This document shows positions 8,602 to 17,483 of a stretch of DNA of 21,117 nt, piece after piece. This DNA is from Phycisphaerales bacterium UBA5793 (lineage in GTDB: Bacteria; Planctomycetota; Phycisphaerae; Phycisphaerales; UBA5793). Position numbers and translations under genes: made by a program. The notes beneath the pieces are model-generated. The model saw only the letters and a program-made list of their open reading frames with translations, was not told where the DNA came from and did no database searches. Position 1 is the first letter of the stretch; each line of letters starts with the position of its first letter. The stretch lies in NCBI GenBank assembly GCA_002418285.1, contig DIDT01000042.1, forward strand, positions 1 to 21,117, in the 5' to 3' direction.

Positions 8602-8621
8602 CGCCGCCGTGTGCGGCGGCG
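8602..8621 (+). terminator. GC-rich hairpin after the TonB-like gene
   Basis: CGCCGCC pairs with GGCGGCG around a 6-base loop, starting 10 bases after the stop codon. No T-run follows, so it may terminate weakly or stabilise the 3' end. Confidence 0.45.
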
Positions 8622-8767
8622 GGTGTGGCGACGGCGGCGTGAGTTATCGTGCCTGTCAATCTGGCAACGCTGGCGGGTATTGGTGCCGCGCTGACAGCAG
8701 CCACCCTCAAAAAACGCTGAAAATCAAGCCGAAAACGCGCGAACCCTGAGGCACGGGGTTTGCAGTG

Positions 8768-8790
8768 CTGTCAGGCACAACGTCTGACGG
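8768..8790 (+). promoter_or_regulatory. Inverted repeat in the hsp20 leader, possible operator or RNA hairpin
   Basis: GTCAG-N9-CTGAC, extending to a 7-bp stem with one G:U pair, lies about 58 bases upstream of the first hsp20 start. The 9-base spacer recalls CIRCE-type operators, but the arms do not match CIRCE. A second palindrome, GAGTACTC at 8826-8833, sits just before the ribosome binding site. Either could act in heat-shock control; this rests on symmetry only. Confidence 0.25.
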
Positions 8791-8847
8791 GTAACCGAAC
8801 CCGACAGAGGCACGGCATGGTTCTTGAGTACTCTCAGGAGGTGTTTT

Positions 8848-9312
8848 ATGTTGACTCGCAGTTTCTTCTCCGCTTCGCCTGTTGGGGCTCTGGCCGAGAT
8901 GGATCGTCTTTTTGATTCGATGGTCGGCGCCCGCGCTCCGTTCTGGGTCGGGGGCAACGCTGCCGGCGCACGGATCAACTTCCCGGCGCTGAACGTCTAC
9001 GAAGATGAAACCAACGTCTACGCCGAAGCTGAACTTCCTGGTTTGAAACTGGAAGACCTCGACGTCTCGATGACGGGCAGCGAACTGACGATTCGCGGCA
9101 AGCGGCAGAACAATGTGCCCGAGGGCGCGACCTCGCTGCGGCGCGAACGACTCACCGGCGAGTTTGAACGCGCGATCGAATTGCCGCTTGATATCGACGT
9201 TGCCAACGTGAGCGCATCGCTGACCAACGGCGTGCTGCTCATCACGCTGCCCAAGGCCAAGACCGCCCAGCCGCGCAAGATCCAGATCCGCGGCGCGGGA
9301 CAGATTTCGTAG
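8848..9312 (+). CDS. Hsp20/alpha-crystallin small heat-shock protein (first copy)
   Basis: ATP-independent holdase chaperone that binds unfolding proteins in the cytoplasm. The 154-aa product has an N-terminal arm with Phe residues and MDRLFDSM, a typical class A start. The alpha-crystallin domain covers about residues 45-150 (VYEDETNVYAEAELPGL, ELTIRGKR) and ends in the diagnostic GVLLITLPKA. AGGAGGTG four bases upstream of the ATG at 8848 is a near-perfect ribosome binding site, consistent with high expression. A second, divergent hsp20 follows 62 bases downstream, probably in the same transcript. Confidence 0.95.
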   Translation: MLTRSFFSASPVGALAEMDRLFDSMVGARAPFWVGGNAAGARINFPALNVYEDETNVYAEAELPGLKLEDLDVSMTGSELTIRGKRQNNVPEGATSLRRERLTGEFERAIELPLDIDVANVSASLTNGVLLITLPKAKTAQPRKIQIRGAGQIS

Positions 9313-9374
9313 CACATTGCGGGAATCGAATTGAACTGACCCTTATCGAGATTCGCAACCCAAGGAGTCTCTCC

Positions 9375-9785
9375 ATGAACACAGGCAATGAACTCAACAA
9401 GTGCTGCTCGAACAACGTCGCCGTGCGCCGGCCGGACACGGCTCGCGCCAGTTCGGAGTGGTCGTATCGCCCGAACGTGGACATCATCGACAACGACGCC
9501 GCCATCGAAGTGCATGCCGACCTTCCCGGCGCGGCGGGCGAGTCGATTGAAGTTGCTTTCGAGCAGGGCATTCTGTCGATCGAAGCCCAGGTGCCCCATC
9601 GGCACAACGAATCGTGGAAGCGAGTCGTGACGGAGTTTGGCGTGGGCAATTTCCACCGCCGCTTCCAGATCGACGCCAACGTCGATGCCGACCGGATCGC
9701 GGCCGATTACAGCGACGGTGTACTGAAGATCACACTGCCCAAAGCGCGCGAAGCGCAGCGCCGGCGGATCCCCGTGAAGGCATAA
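9375..9785 (+). CDS. Hsp20/alpha-crystallin small heat-shock protein (second, divergent copy)
   Basis: A second holdase chaperone of 136 aa. The alpha-crystallin domain runs from about residue 30 (YRPNVDIIDNDAAIEVHADLPG) to SDGVLKITLPKA near the end. The N-terminal arm is short, hydrophilic and Cys-containing (NKCCSNN), unlike the first copy, so the two are not recent duplicates and could form hetero-oligomers. AAGGAG lies about 8 bases upstream of the ATG. The pair arrangement is common in bacteria. A strong hairpin terminator follows. Confidence 0.95.
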   Translation: MNTGNELNKCCSNNVAVRRPDTARASSEWSYRPNVDIIDNDAAIEVHADLPGAAGESIEVAFEQGILSIEAQVPHRHNESWKRVVTEFGVGNFHRRFQIDANVDADRIAADYSDGVLKITLPKAREAQRRRIPVKA

Positions 9786-9808
9786 GCACCGATTCTTCTT
9801 CATCACGC

Positions 9809-9841
9809 ACAACGCCCACGTTCGCTGAACGTGGGCGTTGT
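9809..9841. terminator. Strong symmetric hairpin between convergent hsp20 and hppA
   Basis: A perfect 15-bp stem (arms 9809-9823 and 9827-9841) closes a 3-base loop. It lies 24 bases after the hsp20 stop and 31 bases beyond the hppA stop, so it can serve both strands. No long T-run follows on either side. Confidence 0.75.
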
Positions 9842-9871
9842 CGCGTTATGCAGAATTGACAATCGTCGCGG

Positions 9872-12502
<2,631 letters not shown>

Positions 12503-12688
12503 GATCCGATCCTCGTGACCCCGATCCACCCATCTACAGGATCGGGTCAGACAGTAAGGGAATGTCAACTATCGAACTAGCGGCGTGCGCAACCAGCCGG
12601 TCGTCATCGCCGAACTTGAGTCACGTGAAAGAAGAGCTTGAGAGCAGCCGAAGCTGGCGCTGGCACTGAGCGAGAAGCGGAGACGAGC

Positions 12689-12716
12689 TTCATCCCTCCG
12701 GGCCGGGGCCGATGAA
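12689..12716 (-). terminator. Possible hairpin downstream of rpsU
   Basis: TTCATC and GATGAA flank a GC-rich centre about 8 bases after the rpsU stop on the minus strand; the inner pairing is imperfect and there is no T-run. The remaining ~190 bases up to the hppA start show a perfect TTGACA at 12563-12568 (minus strand) but no convincing -10 partner. Confidence 0.3.
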
Positions 12717-12723
12717 CCCAGGA

Positions 12724-12909
12724 TTACATGGTAATTGGACGGCGCGGCTGAGTCCGGCGAGCCTCGCGGTTTCGACGCTCCGAGGGCTTTTCATAATACT
12801 GCCGACGCTTGATGTCCTTGGTCAGTCCCTCTTTTTCGCAGAGTTTCTTGAACCTGCGGAGCATCTGCTCGACTGACTCGCCGCTACGTGCCTTGATGCG
12901 AATGGCCAT
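12724..12909 (-). CDS. rpsU: 30S ribosomal protein S21
   Basis: Small basic ribosomal protein of the 30S platform that helps messenger base-pairing with 16S rRNA. The 61 residues match the family well: VEQMLRRFKKLCEKEGLTKDIKRRQYYEKPSERRNREARR. The tail is short and rich in Arg and Pro, ending RRPITM. The start is the ATG at 12909, giving MAIRIKARSGES; AGAGGAT lies 12-13 bases upstream, a little far. It sits between a hypothetical gene and hppA on the same strand and has its own possible promoter. Confidence 0.93.
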   Translation of the reverse strand: MAIRIKARSGESVEQMLRRFKKLCEKEGLTKDIKRRQYYEKPSERRNREARRTQPRRPITM

Positions 12910-12954
12910 GCCTGGTCACAATCCTCTCTGAACCTACGGTTTCAACAGGCCCGT

Positions 12955-12983
12955 ATTGAAGCCTGCCGCCGGTCCAATCTCAA
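12955..12983 (-). promoter_or_regulatory. Possible sigma-70-type promoter for rpsU
   Basis: On the minus strand TTGAGA and TTCAAT are separated by 17 bases, about 45 bases upstream of the rpsU ATG. They match 5/6 and 4/6 of the consensus boxes. Position and spacing are right, but the -10 is weak. Confidence 0.35.
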
Positions 12984-13037
12984 CTCAGGCAACCAATCTA
13001 TCTGCCAGATTATGATCCCCACGGCCCCGCACAGGAC

Positions 13038-13520
13038 TCAGGCGGCATCCTCGAAGGGCTCGATCCCCTCTTCTGCCTCCGGAAGGGCCTTAGGCTGGGG
13101 CCAGAGCGGGGCGTCGGCCGGCTCGGTCCAGTCTTCGGCCTGCGGAACGTTGATTTCGGAGACCTGCACTTTGCGGTACCCCAGTCGGCGGAGGATCTCG
13201 AGCACATCCGACCAGGAGGGGAACGTCTTGTTATTGACGCGCTTGAAGACGTCGATGGCCATCAGGAAAAGGAACTGCTCCTCGGTCATCTCTCCTTCTT
13301 CAGCAGCTCGGTTGAAGTCCGTCCGGCGACGGCCGGGGCCACGGCGGCGTTCCAGCCCGGTGGAACCGGCGACCATGCGGCGGTCGGGCACAACGCGGCG
13401 ATCGGCCACGCCCTGTCCATAACAATTCTCGGACCCAGCGCCATTCACCGCCTCGTCGGCGGGGGACGCAGGCTTGCGACCGGACTCGGGATTATCTGAC
13501 GTTCGCTTTAAACGCCCCAT
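13038..13520 (-). CDS. Hypothetical protein with Arg-rich stretch, planctomycete type
   Basis: Function unknown. The 160-aa product has a polar N-terminus, an Arg-rich central stretch (ADRRVVPDRR, ERRRGPGRRRTDF, about residues 55-85), then a compact helical part (MTEEQFLFLMAIDVFKRVNN, WSDVLEILRRLGYRKV) and an acidic Pro-rich tail. The helical part looks like a folded domain; the Arg-rich part could bind nucleic acid or an acidic partner. The ATG at 13520 has AGGAGGTG upstream with good spacing. The hyperacidic protein gene lies 65 bp upstream on the same strand, so the two may be co-transcribed; a basic and an acidic partner side by side is suggestive only. Confidence 0.75.
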   Translation of the reverse strand: MGRLKRTSDNPESGRKPASPADEAVNGAGSENCYGQGVADRRVVPDRRMVAGSTGLERRRGPGRRRTDFNRAAEEGEMTEEQFLFLMAIDVFKRVNNKTFPSWSDVLEILRRLGYRKVQVSEINVPQAEDWTEPADAPLWPQPKALPEAEEGIEPFEDAA

Positions 13521-13585
13521 CGGCCACCTCCTGACCCATCGTCGCGCGACGGTCGGCACGAGCCGGAGGAGCGGGCGACGGTCAA

Positions 13586-13999
13586 TCAGTCATCCTCCTC
13601 TTCATCGTCGAAGAGTTCTTCGTCCTCATCATCATCATCAAATAATTCTTCTTCTTCTTCGTCCTCATCGTCCCAGAAGTCATCGTCATCATCCTCGTCG
13701 TCCTCATCATCATCATCCTCGAGCTCGTCGGTATCGACGTCCCCGGCCTCCTCATCGTCGAGTTCGTCTTCTTCATCATCGTCGAAGTCGAGGTCTTCTT
13801 CCTCCTCGTCAATACCGAGGTCTTCGTCCTCATCCTCGTCGCTGTCATAAGCGAGCGGGAGCAGGTCGAGACGGCCTTGGGCGAGCGCGTTGAGCAGCGA
13901 AAGCGCGCTGTTTTCGTTCATCGACTCGTGCAGTAGATCATCAACCGGAGCAACGTCATACACCGGGCAGGTGAGAATGTCTTGCGTCGAATGTGTCAT
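13586..13999 (-). CDS. Hyperacidic protein with Asp/Glu tail
   Basis: Function unknown. The 137-aa product has a 51-residue ordinary N-terminal part (starting MTHSTQDILTCPVYDV, with a helical SALSLLNALAQGRLDLLPLAY) and an 86-residue tail of which 68 residues are Asp or Glu (79%). The tail has loose repeats of EELFDDDDED type. The plus strand is correspondingly a run of TCATC/TTC triplets. Such tails occur in RNA polymerase delta subunits, DNA-mimic proteins and histone-chaperone-like proteins; no specific family is recognised. The ATG at 13999 is preceded by a plausible promoter at 14101-14128. The longer in-frame opening up to 14629 crosses the divergent gene and is unlikely to be coding. 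Confidence 0.75.
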   Translation of the reverse strand: MTHSTQDILTCPVYDVAPVDDLLHESMNENSALSLLNALAQGRLDLLPLAYDSDEDEDEDLGIDEEEEDLDFDDDEEDELDDEEAGDVDTDELEDDDDEDDEDDDDDFWDDEDEEEEELFDDDDEDEELFDDEEEDD

Positions 14000-14100
14000 G
14001 GCGTCAACGACCTCGAAGGGTGTGGCCGCGCGTTCGCGGCGACAGAGAAACGGTTCATTCCCTTTGCCATTCCGGCCCAACCCCGGGCCGAGGCGCGGGT

Positions 14101-14128
14101 ACACTACAGGGCACTGTTTGCTTGTCAA
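14101..14128 (-). promoter_or_regulatory. Sigma-70-type promoter for the hyperacidic protein gene
   Basis: On the minus strand a perfect TTGACA (14123-14128) is followed after 16 bases by TAGTGT (14101-14106, 4/6 match). This would start transcription near 14094, giving a leader of about 95 bases before the ATG at 13999. It lies in the ~200-bp divergent region shared with the DUF6677-like gene. Confidence 0.5.
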
Positions 14129-14200
14129 ACGGGGTGGCTGACTTTTCATCACTCCCCTCCAGACCCGCCGACCGCGGGGACGACCGCCGGAGATTCTCCC

Positions 14201-14671
14201 TTGCCCGATTGGGATCCAGAAGACGACGCTCGCTTCAACTTTCTCGCGCCGGTTCTGGCGTGGCTGGTGCCCGGACTGGGCCACTGGTACCTCGGACACA
14301 AACGGCGCGGGCGGCTCATCTTCGCCGGCATCGCCACTCTGTACGTTTCCGGCCTGCTCATTGGCGGACTGGACATCATCGACCGGCACGGTGATCCGCT
14401 GTGGTATTACGGCCAGTTCCTGGCCGGCCCCGTGACGCCCGGCATCGACCTCTGGCGTTCCAAGCACTTCACTCCCGACAGTCCCATCGCCAGAGTCAAT
14501 CACGTGTATCCCATCCCTTCCTTCTCCCACGCCAACGAAGTCCCGACGCTGTTCACGACCGTAGCTGGCATGCTCAATCTGCTCGCCATTCTTGACGTCC
14601 TCGTCTTGCCGAGAGTCCGCGAGGAACATGAATCAGGTAATCCGCCCCGCGAAAGAGAGCGGCGCGCATGA
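14201..14671 (+). CDS. DUF6677-like small membrane protein
   Basis: Function unknown. The 156-aa product has LAPVLAWLVPGLGHWYLGHKRRGRLIFAGIATLYVSGLLIG, a hairpin of two hydrophobic segments with the LVPGLGHWYLG motif typical of the DUF6677 family of planctomycetes and of TM2-like proteins. A third hydrophobic segment (TVAGMLNLLAILDVLVL) lies near the C-terminus, followed by a charged tail. No ATG exists in a sensible place; the TTG at 14201 was chosen because GGAG lies about 8 bases upstream and the family motif starts soon after. The frame is open further upstream, so the start is uncertain. The stop overlaps the next gene's ATG (ATGA). Confidence 0.78.
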   Translation: MPDWDPEDDARFNFLAPVLAWLVPGLGHWYLGHKRRGRLIFAGIATLYVSGLLIGGLDIIDRHGDPLWYYGQFLAGPVTPGIDLWRSKHFTPDSPIARVNHVYPIPSFSHANEVPTLFTTVAGMLNLLAILDVLVLPRVREEHESGNPPRERERRA

Positions 14672-14928
14672 TGCCAACATTGCTGCCACTGATCATGCTC
14701 GCATACCGCCCGTTCCTCGACCCCATCGACGTGGACGGCTGGTGGTGGTGGCTGGTCATTCCGCTGGTCTTCCTGATCTCCATGGTGTACAAGGCCATCC
14801 GCGTGCCCACGATGCGCCGCTACTGGCGGCAGGTTGCCAAGATGACGGTGCAGGTCATGTTCGTCATGGCGCTGATGTGCATCGGGTTGTACGTCATCGT
14901 TCTCTGGGCTGCTCCGCGGTACTTCTGA
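14668..14928 (+). CDS. Small two-helix membrane protein
   Basis: Function unknown. The 86-aa product has two hydrophobic segments (WWWWLVIPLVFLISMVY and VMFVMALMCIGLYVIVLWAA) joined by a basic loop (KAIRVPTMRRYWRQVAK). Its ATG overlaps the stop of the DUF6677-like gene by 4 bases, so the two are translationally coupled and probably work in the same membrane process. An ATG three bases later is an equally good start. It ends 24 bp from the stop of the convergent terL gene. Confidence 0.78.
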   Translation: MMPTLLPLIMLAYRPFLDPIDVDGWWWWLVIPLVFLISMVYKAIRVPTMRRYWRQVAKMTVQVMFVMALMCIGLYVIVLWAAPRYF

Positions 14929-14952
14929 GCTGATCGGGCCCGTCGGTCAAGC

Positions 14953-16416
14953 CTATGTGTACTGCACGACGTTTGGTTTGGTTCGCGGTCGGTCGCGATT
15001 GATGACCAGGTAGCGCAGTGCATCGCAAGGATGGTCCGATCCATCCTTGACCGGTTCGAGGCATTCGAGTTGATCTGGAGGATAGTGGTAGGTACTCAGC
15101 GCCTCGATGAGCCGTTCGCAGCGCGGGGCAATGTGCAGGCGCACCCGGCCATCAGCACTGCGAAGCAGGGCGCCGACCAACTTGATCCCTGCCTGGACGG
15201 CAGTGCGGCGGGCACGAATGGCCAACCCCGCGCGGCTGAGCAGCGCCGCCGAACTCGTGCCAAGGTGCTCGTGCCGCTGAAAGCCGGCGGGGTCGATGCC
15301 GATCCATTCGAGCGGCCGCTGCACGCCGCGAGTGCGAATCACCGCAATATGCTGCTCGATGGTCATCTCCGAAGCGATGTGTTCATCAACAATGTGGATG
15401 CCGCCGTCGCCAAAGAGATGCGCCCACAGCACCACCGTCGGCGAGCGGAAGCCGAAATCCATCCCCGCCACCCAGACGCCATCGGCCGCCGCGCACTTTT
15501 CAAAAGGCTTGACGTGAATCTCCTTGTCGAACTCGGGATAGACACAGTCGCTGCGGCTCGGCTGCCGGCAGAGCATTTCCGACGCCCAGGCCGGCTCACC
15601 CGTGCGAGCCTTCTGCATGAGCGCATCTTCGATCCGGAAAAAACCACGCGACATTCGCGCCAGGCCGCCGCAGTCCTCCCATAGTTTGCAACCTTCGCAC
15701 GGCCGCGACGGGGGGCATCGTTCGAGCACTTCGAGCAAACCCCAGCGAAAGAGACGGCGATTGCCTGCCTGCTGCACGAGTTGGTGCATCAGGCCGAAGG
15801 GTCGGTGCATGGTGCTCAACGCCTCGATGCACCCGCGCACGAACGTATCGCCACACCACGCCGAACGGGTCACGAACTGGGCCGCCTGCCAGACTTCAGG
15901 GGTAAAAAGTTCGACCTCATCGCAACGGAGTTTCTGCACGCGCAGGCCGCGCACGGACTGTTCGCTCTGTGCCTGAACTTCAACGCGCGAGCCATTGGTG
16001 AGCTGAATGTGCTTGCCCGTCGCCTTGCCTTCGAGCAGGTCGATGAACGTGTCGCTCTCGATCATCTCGCGCAGGTACGTATGCATGCGTGACGACTGTT
16101 CGAGCGAGCCGCCGAGGATTCGAATCTGAATCCCAGGCTTGAAGAGCAGGTCGAGAAGCGTGGCAATGGCGCCATAGCGCGTCTTGCCGCCGCCCCGATT
16201 GGCCCAGACGAGGCAGTCGCGCATCACATCGGACTCGAAAAACGCGTGACAGAGATAATCAAAAGGCGCGCTGAAGCCTTCGAGTCGCGGAGCGCGGGGC
16301 ACATCGAAGCCCAGCACTGCTCTGCAGTAGCCGTGCAGTTCATCAGGCGTGGCCGGCCGCACGAGGCGCAGCGCCCGGCGCACCTGGTCGGAAGTCGCAT
16401 ACTCGGAGACGGACAT
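14953..16416 (-). CDS. Phage terminase large subunit (ATPase-nuclease)
   Basis: DNA-packaging motor protein. The 487 residues have an N-terminal ATPase with Walker A ANRGGGKT (72-79) and Walker B KLRCDEVE (162-169, catalytic Glu after Asp). The C-terminal RNase H-like nuclease has acidic residues in GMDFGFRSP (Asp320), IGIDPAG (Asp375) and DHPCDALRYL (Asp461/Asp465). All catalytic positions look intact. Between them Cys234, Cys240, Cys243 and Cys249 (CPPSRPCEGCKLWEDC) form a likely zinc knuckle, unusual for terminases. The ATG follows the stop of the upstream gene directly. Unlike in most phages, no portal gene follows; host-like genes lie 24 bp away on the other strand. Confidence 0.88.
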   Translation of the reverse strand: MSVSEYATSDQVRRALRLVRPATPDELHGYCRAVLGFDVPRAPRLEGFSAPFDYLCHAFFESDVMRDCLVWANRGGGKTRYGAIATLLDLLFKPGIQIRILGGSLEQSSRMHTYLREMIESDTFIDLLEGKATGKHIQLTNGSRVEVQAQSEQSVRGLRVQKLRCDEVELFTPEVWQAAQFVTRSAWCGDTFVRGCIEALSTMHRPFGLMHQLVQQAGNRRLFRWGLLEVLERCPPSRPCEGCKLWEDCGGLARMSRGFFRIEDALMQKARTGEPAWASEMLCRQPSRSDCVYPEFDKEIHVKPFEKCAAADGVWVAGMDFGFRSPTVVLWAHLFGDGGIHIVDEHIASEMTIEQHIAVIRTRGVQRPLEWIGIDPAGFQRHEHLGTSSAALLSRAGLAIRARRTAVQAGIKLVGALLRSADGRVRLHIAPRCERLIEALSTYHYPPDQLECLEPVKDGSDHPCDALRYLVINRDRPRTKPNVVQYT

Positions 16417-16878
16417 TCAGTCGGCCCCGCTGGGTTGGACTTCGGCTGGCTGCGCCTGACTTGCGTCGCGGCCAAGGTCACTCAGCAGTCGTCGCACCGC
16501 GGATTCATCGATCACACTCGGCACAACGTCAGTTTCCGCGCCGCTCCCGTCGCCGCCGGTAAGTGGAATAAGGCACACCTTGAGCAGGTCAACGCAGGCC
16601 TTGCGAGCCAGTTCGCCGGCTGATTCGTCTTTGGCAAGTTCAAACAATCGAGCTGCGGCCAGCGTTCGATACCGGCTGACCAGCAATTGGGCCCGGACAT
16701 CGTTGAGGCGGCACAAACCGTCGAGTGCCGCGATCGTCTCGGCATCGTTCGCCCAACCCGCCAGGCGCGTGAGCGTCAGCTTCTCCTTGCGGGCGAGTTC
16801 ATCGAGATCCTGCTGTGCTTCATAGAGTGCCCGCATGAGGCGTTCGGTGCGCGTGGATGGAACGGCGTGTTTCTTCAT
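16417..16878 (-). CDS. Probable small terminase subunit or phage helical protein
   Basis: Not firmly recognised. The 153-aa product is almost all alpha-helical and charged (RTERLMRALYEAQQDLDELARKEKLTLTRLAGWAND...), with a long coiled region and an acidic Pro-containing tail. Its position directly before terL, with no spacer between stop and start, is the usual place of the small terminase subunit, which binds the packaging site on phage DNA. LTRLAGWANDAETIAAL could be the DNA-binding helix pair. ATG 16878 was chosen for AAGGA six bases upstream; ATG 16911 would overlap the ParB gene stop (ATGA) and add 11 residues. The assignment rests mainly on context. Confidence 0.6.
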   Translation of the reverse strand: MKKHAVPSTRTERLMRALYEAQQDLDELARKEKLTLTRLAGWANDAETIAALDGLCRLNDVRAQLLVSRYRTLAAARLFELAKDESAGELARKACVDLLKVCLIPLTGGDGSGAETDVVPSVIDESAVRRLLSDLGRDASQAQPAEVQPSGAD

Positions 16879-16907
16879 GAGTCGTCCTTGGCTGAGGTAA
16901 TGAGAAG

Positions 16908-17483
16908 TCATCTGTCGAGCTGCAGGCAGGCGATGAGTTGCTGCGATCGTGTCCCTTCAAACGCATCGAGGCGGTTCTTCAGCCGCGCGGCTTGCGGCCC
17001 CGTCAGGAAAAAGGTGATCGCGCCGGGCAATTCGCCCGCCTTGATCGACGGAGCAGGCGGCGGCGGGTCGAGGCGCGTCTGCCGAAGCCGTTCGAGGCGC
17101 TCGGCGTCTTCGGGCAGCCACTCGGGCAACCGCTGCTCGCCGAGGCGCTGGCGCAATTCTTCCAACAGTTTTGCCCGCTTGAGCACATCATCGCGCCCCT
17201 GCAGCCGGTTGAGCGTGGCGAGCAGCACGAGCGCTTCATCATCATCGACATCCCACACCTGGCAGCGAGCGAATGGGCGATTGAGTCGGCGCAGCGCCTG
17301 CGCGCGATGGTGGCCATCGAGAATCTCGTACGCGCCAGGTTCACCAGGCATCGATCGGACAATCAGATGCGGATAGCGATCGGTGCGCTCGATATGCCTG
17401 ACCAGTTTGCCGAGCAGCTCTTCGGGCATGACATTGGCGTTGTCTGACCGGGGGCGAAGTAGATCCAGAGCAATCTCGATCAC
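16908..17483 (-). CDS. ParB/Srx-fold domain protein
   Basis: The 191-aa product has an N-terminal ParB-like domain: a starting strand (MIEIALDLLRPRSDNAN), then PHLIVRSMPGEPGAYEILDGHHRAQALRRL with the GHHR motif (57-60) of the CTP/nucleotide-binding site. Helices follow, including a charged ERLRQTRLDPPPP linker. The domain occurs in chromosome partition ParB, in phage proteins next to terminases and in nucleotide-modifying enzymes, so the function is open. The start is GTG at 17483: it overlaps the GNAT stop (GTGA) and has GGAGG five bases upstream, so this start is well supported. Confidence 0.85.
   Translation of the reverse strand: MIEIALDLLRPRSDNANVMPEELLGKLVRHIERTDRYPHLIVRSMPGEPGAYEILDGHHRAQALRRLNRPFARCQVWDVDDDEALVLLATLNRLQGRDDVLKRAKLLEELRQRLGEQRLPEWLPEDAERLERLRQTRLDPPPPAPSIKAGELPGAITFFLTGPQAARLKNRLDAFEGTRSQQLIACLQLDR

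Noticed and set aside
12563..12568. Perfect TTGACA on the minus strand as an hppA promoter
   Set aside because: No acceptable -10 box occurs 15-19 bases downstream.
12607..12697. Minus-strand small frame starting after GGAGGG between rpsU and hppA
   Set aside because: Only about 29 codons, Ala/Ser-rich, no motif and the site is directly abutting the ATG; it overlaps the likely rpsU hairpin.
13600..13850. TCATC/TTC triplet-rich tract as a possible CRISPR or tandem repeat array
   Set aside because: There are no spacers or regular unit length; it is explained by Asp/Glu codons of the acidic tail.
13474..13893. Plus-strand His/Arg-rich open frame over the acidic-tail region
   Set aside because: Its HHHH and RRP runs are simply the antisense of Asp/Glu codons; it covers two minus-strand genes with ribosome binding sites.
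14000..14629. N-terminal extension of the hyperacidic protein to 347 residues
   Set aside because: The extension runs antisense through the DUF6677-like gene and past a good promoter at 14101-14128; the ATG at 13999 is the sensible start.
14929..14952. GC palindrome CGGGCCCG between the small membrane gene and terL as an attachment site
   Set aside because: It is only 8 bp and no second copy was noticed; without the other end of the element it cannot be supported.
15031..15684. Plus-strand open frame (217 codons) opposite terL
   Set aside because: Antisense to the terminase nuclease domain, no motif of its own.
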